A stretch of 50,489 nucleotides of DNA. It comes from Rhodobacteraceae bacterium UBA3069. GTDB lineage: Bacteria > Pseudomonadota > Alphaproteobacteria > Rhodobacterales > Rhodobacteraceae. The notes beneath the pieces were generated by a model that was not told the origin of the DNA, did not search any database, and worked only from the letters and a program-made list of their open reading frames with translations. The stretch's first letter is position 1; each line of letters opens with the position of its first letter. Position numbers and translations under genes: made by a program. The DNA lies in NCBI GenBank assembly GCA_002366795.1, contig DFBX01000039.1, forward strand, positions 1-50,489. Direction: 5' to 3'. Below are positions 46,299 through 50,489 of this stretch, piece by piece.

Positions 46299-47348
46299 TC
46301 AGGTGATGCTCCACAGTTGGAACAGCAGCCCGGTTGCAAAGGCGCCGGACAGGGACAGCGCGATATACAGCGCAAAGACCTGCGGCCGTGCCAGCGCCCA
46401 GACCGCCATCGCCGCCGGGACCGAAGTGACCCCGCCCGCGACAAGGAAAGCCATGCCTGCGCCGGGTGCCATGCCTTGTTCGATCAGCCCACCGACAAGG
46501 GGCAGCGCGGCATAGCCGTTCAGATAGGCGGGCACGCCCACCAGCGTCGCCATGGCAATCGGGCCAAGCCCCTCGCCACCAAGGACCGATGTCACGGTTT
46601 CCGCAGGTATCCACGCCAGCATCAGGCTTTCGATCACGAAGGCCAGCGTCAGCCATTTGGCCAGGAACAGGGTCGTGGTCCACGCGGTCTTGGCAAATTT
46701 TTCGCGCCGTTCGGCTTCGTGCCAGAATTTCCAGATAACGGGTTTGGGCGCGCGCACCTTGGATCCACCGCAACCACCGTTGCCCACACCCTCACGCAGC
46801 GGATCGCTGAGCGCGCCGGTCCGCGACAGCAGATGCACGGCAAAGCCGCCAAAGACTCCAAGCCCGATGGCGGCGAATGTCTTGGCCACCGCGAACTCCA
46901 TATCCAGAACGCCTGCCGTCAGCAGGAACATGGACGGGTCCATGATGGGCGAGGCAAGCCAGAACGCCATCACTGCCGACAGGGGCACCCCCATCGCCAG
47001 CAGCGCGGCAATCAATGGGATCACCCCGCAAGAGCAGAACGGCGACAGCCCGCCGGCCAGCGCGCCGAACAGGATCATCAGCAGCGGCGCGCCGGTAAAG
47101 GCTTTGGCGATCAGGTTGTCCGCCCCCGTCGCCCCGGCCCAGGCGGCAACGGCGATGGACATGATCAGATAGGGGGCCGTGTGCAGCAGCGCCCGCCCGG
47201 CGAAAACGGCGCTATTTCCGGCTTGAACAGGGTCGAAAATGGCCAAAGCCCCTATGACAAGCGCGGTGACAAGCCAGACCCGCTGATCTTGCCAAAGGTA
47301 GCGTAAAGCAGACTGAAGCCCCGGCGTGGAAGTGGTCATTTCAGTCAT
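46299..47348 (-). CDS. Permease (COG0701/DUF318, ArsP-like)
   Basis: A 349-residue membrane protein with about eight to ten segments. GGLSPFCSCGVIPLIAALLAMG and FWLASPIMDPSMF are the hallmarks of the family, whose member ArsP exports trivalent organoarsenicals. A second repeat has GVPAYLNGYAALPLVGGL. A Gly/Cys-rich loop (GNGGCGGSK) lies between halves. ATG 47348 is chosen because AGAGG lies 7 nt upstream. It is directly downstream of an ArsR regulator gene, so metal- or arsenic-induced export is likely, but the ion is unknown. Confidence 0.9.
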   Translation of the reverse strand: MTEMTTSTPGLQSALRYLWQDQRVWLVTALVIGALAIFDPVQAGNSAVFAGRALLHTAPYLIMSIAVAAWAGATGADNLIAKAFTGAPLLMILFGALAGGLSPFCSCGVIPLIAALLAMGVPLSAVMAFWLASPIMDPSMFLLTAGVLDMEFAVAKTFAAIGLGVFGGFAVHLLSRTGALSDPLREGVGNGGCGGSKVRAPKPVIWKFWHEAERREKFAKTAWTTTLFLAKWLTLAFVIESLMLAWIPAETVTSVLGGEGLGPIAMATLVGVPAYLNGYAALPLVGGLIEQGMAPGAGMAFLVAGGVTSVPAAMAVWALARPQVFALYIALSLSGAFATGLLFQLWSIT

Positions 47349-47394
47349 AACGAAACCTCTGGTTTTCTGGGTATTTTTGGCGGACAAAACGGGA

Positions 47395-47718
47395 TCACGA
47401 CCATGCCGCATCCTCCGACGGGGTCTGCGCCACACCGGCACAACATTCCGAGGTCAGAAAATTCAACACGTTGTGCATGGCCGGATAATCAACCCGGTTG
47501 AATACCTCGCGCCCCTGTTTTTCCTGAATAACCAGTCCGGCATCGACCAGCGCGGACAAATGATGCGCCAAGGTCGAAGGGGCAAGGTTCAGATGCGCGC
47601 CGATATCGCCAACCCGCAGCCCCTCGCCCCCGGCCTTTACAAGAAGACGAAAGATGGAAAGCCGGGCATCATGCCCAAGCGCGGCAAGCGCGCGTGCGGT
47701 GGGGCTGGTGGTTGTCAT
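47395..47718 (-). CDS. ArsR/SmtB family transcriptional regulator
   Basis: A 107-residue winged-helix repressor. The recognition region is LRVGDIGAHLNLAPSTLAHHLSALVDAGLV (34-63), then the wing KQGREVFNRV. A vicinal cysteine pair Cys92-Cys93 near the C-terminus (TSECCAG) could bind As(III) or a soft metal, as in some ArsR types. It probably represses itself and the permease gene 46 nt downstream. The start at 47718 gives MTTTSPTARALAALGHDARL; the longer frame runs into the tRNA remnant and is not real. Confidence 0.92.
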   Translation of the reverse strand: MTTTSPTARALAALGHDARLSIFRLLVKAGGEGLRVGDIGAHLNLAPSTLAHHLSALVDAGLVIQEKQGREVFNRVDYPAMHNVLNFLTSECCAGVAQTPSEDAAWS

Positions 47719-47777
47719 ACGACCAGTATAACTAGAAATCCGGTTTTGTCGATTTTTTCTCAATTCGGGAATGATGA

Positions 47778-47822
47778 TGGCGACTCCGGCAGGATTCGAA
47801 CCTGCAACCTGCCCCTTAGGAG
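47778..47822 (-). tRNA. 3' fragment of tRNA-Arg(CCT), attachment-site remnant
   Basis: On the minus strand, 45 nt match the anticodon loop (CTCCTAA), the 3' anticodon stem, the variable loop, a full T arm (GCAGG-TTCGAAT-CCTGC), the 3' acceptor strand GGAGTCG and CCA of a tRNA-Arg(CCT). The 5' half is missing: sequence upstream of the anticodon does not pair. Integrases typically recombine at this point in a tRNA gene, leaving such a 3' copy at one end of the element. The element should then extend to the right. Confidence 0.85.
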
Positions 47823-47825
47823 TAG

Positions 47826-48650
47826 GACAACCTGGACCCCCAGAAACCCGCAGCGCACCCCTACCTTCAGCACGCGCTGCTGGTATTCGGTGACGAGATG
47901 GAGGCGAGCCACAATTCTGCATTTGTGGGTAGACTGAAGACGATGGTTACGCAGCCGCGCATCAGAATCGAACCGAAGGGCGTGGCCAGCTTCGACGCGC
48001 CCAACTGTTTCGCGCTGATCTTGGCTGCCAACAACCCGCACATCGTCGTGACCGACGCAGATGACAGGCGTTACCTCGTTCTGGACGTGGCGGCGCACCG
48101 CAAGAATGACTATCGGTTCGTTGCTGCACTTGAGGCCCAGTGGAACGCAGGCGGCAAAGAGGCTTTCGCGCACATGATGATGACCCGCGATCTGTCGGGG
48201 TTTGAGCACCGCCAGAGACCGCGCACCAGCGCCGACGATGATGTGGTTGAGATAAGCTTCAGCGGGGCGGAACGTGTCGTCCATGAGATGTTGCGTTCAG
48301 GCGAGACTCCGCCGGTCTGGCGCGATACAGGCCAGCACACCGTTTTGTATGACGAAGCGAATGGTCAGGTGTTCTTGAATGCCGGCGACGTCGCCAACTG
48401 GGCAGAACGGCGTGGCAGGTTCAGTCAGGGAAACATGGAGCGGTCGATTGGCTCGCTGCTGACAAAGATAAATCCACCCGACCCAGATGGATCAGCCCCC
48501 CGCGAGACCGTTCATGGCAAGCAGGTCCGGGGCACTTGGATGCCGCCGCTGCCCGAGGCAAGGCGGCGCTGGTGCGCAATGCATGGTCGAGACTTCGACT
48601 GGGGCGAAGGCGACGATGCCAGTTGGGATGTGATCGGGGTTAAGCCTTGA
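47826..48650 (+). pseudogene. DUF5906-type phage/plasmid replication helicase-primase, 5'-truncated
   Basis: The C-terminal part of a D5/NrS-1 polymerase-like protein. The homologous-looking frame starts just after the tRNA remnant (DPQKPAAHPYLQHALLVFGDE), upstream of the first ATG (47898). It continues GRLKTMVTQPRIRIEPKGV, LILAANNPHIVVTDADDRRYLVLDV (arginine-finger-type region) and DLSGFEHRQRP. About 275 codons remain; the Walker A part and primase portion are absent. A protein of 250 residues could still start at ATG 47898, but would lack the ATPase core. Confidence 0.72.
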
Positions 48651-48670
48651 TCGGGCAGTGAACCTCCATT

Positions 48671-49001
48671 TTAGTCGTTACAGCACAGCTAGTCGTTTTC
48701 GCATTTGTACCGACTAGCTGCGCAGCCCCAGAAAACCGTTTCCTATCTGCCCTTTAGATGTAGATGGCTGCAAAACGTTCTAGCCGTTTTAGCCGCGCAT
48801 TCTGCGCAGTTCTCGATACAGGTGAGGGCGGTGTGCCGGGGCAGGTTCTCGGGCGTTTCGTCTTGATCTTGTTTTTTAGCGACTAGAACGACTGGAACGA
48901 CTTGAACGAGAAATAGGTGTTAACAAACAGTAGCTTACAGCATCACCCCCCCCCTAGTCGTTTGCCCTTTGGGTCCGATGCCGAACGAATAGGACGACTA
49001 G
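48671..49001. repeat. Iteron-like array of CTAGTCGTT motifs
   Basis: Copies in both orientations are TTAGTCGTT (48671), CTAGTCGTT (48689), the inverse ACCGACTAG (48709), CTAGCCGTT (48780), CTAGTCGTT (48954) and the inverse ACGACTAG (48994). A tandem of three 9-bp units CGACTNGAA lies at 48880-48906. The region is non-coding, somewhat AT-richer, and follows the replication-protein remnant. It resembles an iteron origin or multi-site operator of a mobile element. Confidence 0.65.
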
Positions 49002-49342
49002 CGACATGCGCTGCGACTTCTGGGCAAGGGGCCGTGTGACAGTAAACACGAAACCCGCGTTCTGCGCCCCTCCTAAAAGGCCACGCCTGATCTTGTACCT
49101 GCCGGTCTGGTCGATTTACGGCGATCCCTCATGCCGATCCCCTTGGTCTGATCTTGTTGGGCAACGGCCACCCCGCAAGGGTCGCGCGATCTGGCCGCCT
49201 GAAAGCCCACGCCTGCGGGCATTTGTACCAGCCCCGAAGCCCACCCCCCGACCGACCGGCACAGGGTGCTTTTTGATAGACGGCCCAACTGTGTTCGCGG
49301 TATGTTCTATCTGTGGTTGGGTGAAGAAATGGAGCAACAACA
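49002..49342. other. 341-bp region without a supported gene
   Basis: A plus-strand frame open from 49006 runs out of phase into the recombinase gene and has Pro/Arg-rich, non-protein-like composition. Minus-strand frames are no better. I see no RNA gene. It probably holds the promoter of the recombinase gene. Confidence 0.4.
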
Positions 49343-49661
49343 ATGGACTGTCCCAAAACACCCTCGCGCCGCGCCGCGATCTACGCCCGGGTATCGACTG
49401 GCGAGCAGACGCCCGAAAACCAGATTATCCGCCTGCGCGAGGTGGCGGCGCGCGCGGGCTGGGCGGTGGTGTGCGAATACGTCGAGACGGCTTCCGGTGC
49501 CAAGCGAGCGCGCCCCGGCTTCTGACGCTTTGATCGACGCGATCCGCGCACTGCGTGCAGATGGGATGGGAATGGACCGGATCGCGCGTAACCTGAAATG
49601 CGGCAAGGGCCTGAGCCAGCGCGTTTGCCAAGAGTTCGACAAGGAGACAGTAAATGGATGA
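49343..49661 (+). pseudogene. Serine recombinase/resolvase with internal deletion and frameshift
   Basis: The N-terminal part (RRAAIYARVSTGEQTPENQ, with the catalytic Ser in ARVST, then YVETASGAKRARPGF) stops at TGA 49523-49525, about 60 residues in. In another frame, directly following, is what looks like the C-terminal DNA-binding tail of the same protein type (SDALIDAIRALRADGMGMDRIARNLKCGKGLSQRV), ending at 49661. Roughly 100 central residues of a normal resolvase are missing. The remnant is in the same element as the tRNA fragment. It should be inactive. Confidence 0.78.
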
Positions 49662-50193
49662 CGAGAGATTTGACGCAGTGGCGCGCCGCGTGTCGGATGG
49701 AACACCCGGCGGTCCGGCCTACCGCGTCGGGCGGCGTGGCTTGAAGGTGATCGAAAAACTGGCCGCGCGCGGTGTGGCCGAGGCGACGATGGCCAGGGTC
49801 CTGCGGATGGGCAAGGATGCCTTTCGCGCTGCGAAGCGGCGCGACCCTGCGGTGCAGGACGCCATCGACCGGGGCCGTGCCGTCGAACACGACAAGCTCG
49901 TGGGCGTCCTGCATGATCTGGCGATGGCGGGCCAGTATGTCCCGGCGATGTTCCTTTTAAAGGCCCGCCACGGATACCGCGAGGGTGAGCAGGCCGGTGC
50001 GAATGTGAACGTGAACATCGACACCGGCGGCGTTCTGGTGGTGCCGAACAAGATGAGCATGGAGGAGTTCCTCGAGGCCCAGCGGCAGGCAGGGCTTTAC
50101 GACGGCCCCCAGCGTCCCGACACCGTGGAGCGCATACCCGGCCAACGCACCATCGAGGCGGTAGTGGACCCCGAGACCAAGAGATGCGATTAG
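49654..50193 (+). CDS. Phage-like protein, possible terminase small subunit
   Basis: A 179-residue protein. A helix-turn-helix-like N-terminal half (GLKVIEKLAARGVAEATMARVLRMGKDAFRAAKRRDPAVQDAIDRG) is followed by DLAMAGQYVPAMFLLKARHGYREGE. Such an arrangement is common in small terminase-like proteins of phages and prophages, where it binds packaging sites. ATG 49654 with AAGGAG 8 nt upstream overlaps the recombinase remnant by 8 nt. The rest of a packaging module is not in the window, so the assignment is tentative. Confidence 0.6.
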   Translation: MDDERFDAVARRVSDGTPGGPAYRVGRRGLKVIEKLAARGVAEATMARVLRMGKDAFRAAKRRDPAVQDAIDRGRAVEHDKLVGVLHDLAMAGQYVPAMFLLKARHGYREGEQAGANVNVNIDTGGVLVVPNKMSMEEFLEAQRQAGLYDGPQRPDTVERIPGQRTIEAVVDPETKRCD

Positions 50194-50346
50194 AAACGGA
50201 GTTGTCGGTTACGACAAACAATAGTCAAAGCTCGCTCCTCGGCGGTTAATGTAAACCGGGAGACTTCACTAAACCCCGATGTACCACTATCGGCTCTGAC
50301 GCGTTGAGAGCTAAGTGATTCCTTTGGTATTTGAATATCGGGCGAC

Positions 50347-50489
50347 GATTTTGGGGTGCATCCCACGATGATCCATCAATGGAAACGTGCCCTGCATGAA
50401 GGCGCGTCTGGCGTATTTGAGCGCGGCGGCCGGAAGGCACCGGAAGTCGATGAAGAGCAGGTCAAAGACCTGCATGCCAAGATCGGGGA
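50347..50489 (+). mobile_element. IS3-family transposase orfA fragment (5'-truncated, runs off the window)
   Basis: From about 50347 the frame reads DFGVHPTMIHQWKRAL, then EGASGVFERGGRKAPEV and EEQVKDLHAKIG to the window edge. This is the helix-turn-helix and leucine-zipper start of IS3/IS911-type OrfA. The usual 20 or so N-terminal residues before it are absent: an in-frame TGA lies at 50332-50334. GTG 50356 is the only possible start. The sequence at 50194-50346 shows no clear IS terminal repeat or gene. Confidence 0.75.

Noticed and set aside
47371..47395. Third copy of the GGAGTATTTT extragenic element (GGGTATTTTTGGCGGACAAAA)
   Set aside because: Only the TATTTTTGGC part matches; too degenerate to count.
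48671..49001. CRISPR array
   Set aside because: The motifs are 9 bp, in both orientations and irregularly spaced, which does not fit repeat-spacer structure.
49307..50221. A 304-residue minus-strand frame over the recombinase remnant and terminase-like gene
   Set aside because: Arg/Pro/Ser-rich shadow of better supported plus-strand frames.

Overview
The window is a chromosomal segment of an alphaproteobacterium of the family Rhodobacteraceae (Roseobacter group). The evidence is the high-GC codon use, a petP/petR-type regulator pair, the xseB-ispA-dxs operon, gltD placed before gltB, an ExoD-family protein, and a short extragenic element (core GGAGTATTTT followed by GCAAAATGAA) that I associate with roseobacter genomes. 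No species is claimed.

Layout. 1-400: the end of an unrecognised gene and a tRNA-Leu(CAG). 626-13798: mostly housekeeping genes on the + strand: NDUFA9-like protein, uppP, gltD, gltB, a DUF1269 protein, mtgA, a secreted or anchored hypothetical protein, a glutathione S-transferase, queG, msrB and msrA. 13871-15682: an outer-membrane beta-barrel protein and a DMT exporter, with a 41-bp tandem repeat before the exporter. 15701-31881: a large uptake and catabolic block. It has two complete polyamine-type (PotFGHI/PotABCD-like) ABC transporters, a PuuB-like FAD oxidoreductase, a GntR/FCD regulator, a class III aminotransferase, an M20 deacetylase, an M24 DoeA/EutD-like hydrolase and an SDR. The enzyme set suggests breakdown of an acylated or cyclic diamine, or of polyamines. 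The hydrolase-deacetylase-aminotransferase series resembles the logic of ectoine degradation, but the deacetylase is of a different family.

31953-42504: cobO, ilvE, petP/petR, an HDAC-like deacetylase, a phosphotransferase, xseB-ispA-dxs, a broken mrr restriction gene (one nonsense codon and one frameshift), exoD and an epimerase-like protein. 42610-46231: the phenylacetyl-CoA epoxidase operon paaABCDE. Its first gene appears to start at a rare ATT codon, behind a strong ribosome site and a perfect 9-bp inverted repeat. 46299-47718: an ArsR regulator and a CSCG-motif permease.

47778-50489: the degraded end of an integrated element. It begins with the 3' 45 nt of a tRNA-Arg(CCT), a typical attachment-site remnant. 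It then holds the C-terminal half of a DUF5906 replication helicase/primase, an iteron-like array of CTAGTCGTT motifs, an internally deleted serine recombinase, a terminase-small-subunit-like gene, and the 5'-truncated start of an IS3-family orfA running off the window. The tRNA orientation implies that the rest of the element, and the intact tRNA-Arg, lie to the right.

All functions are read from sequence motifs and memory of protein families. No database search was run.
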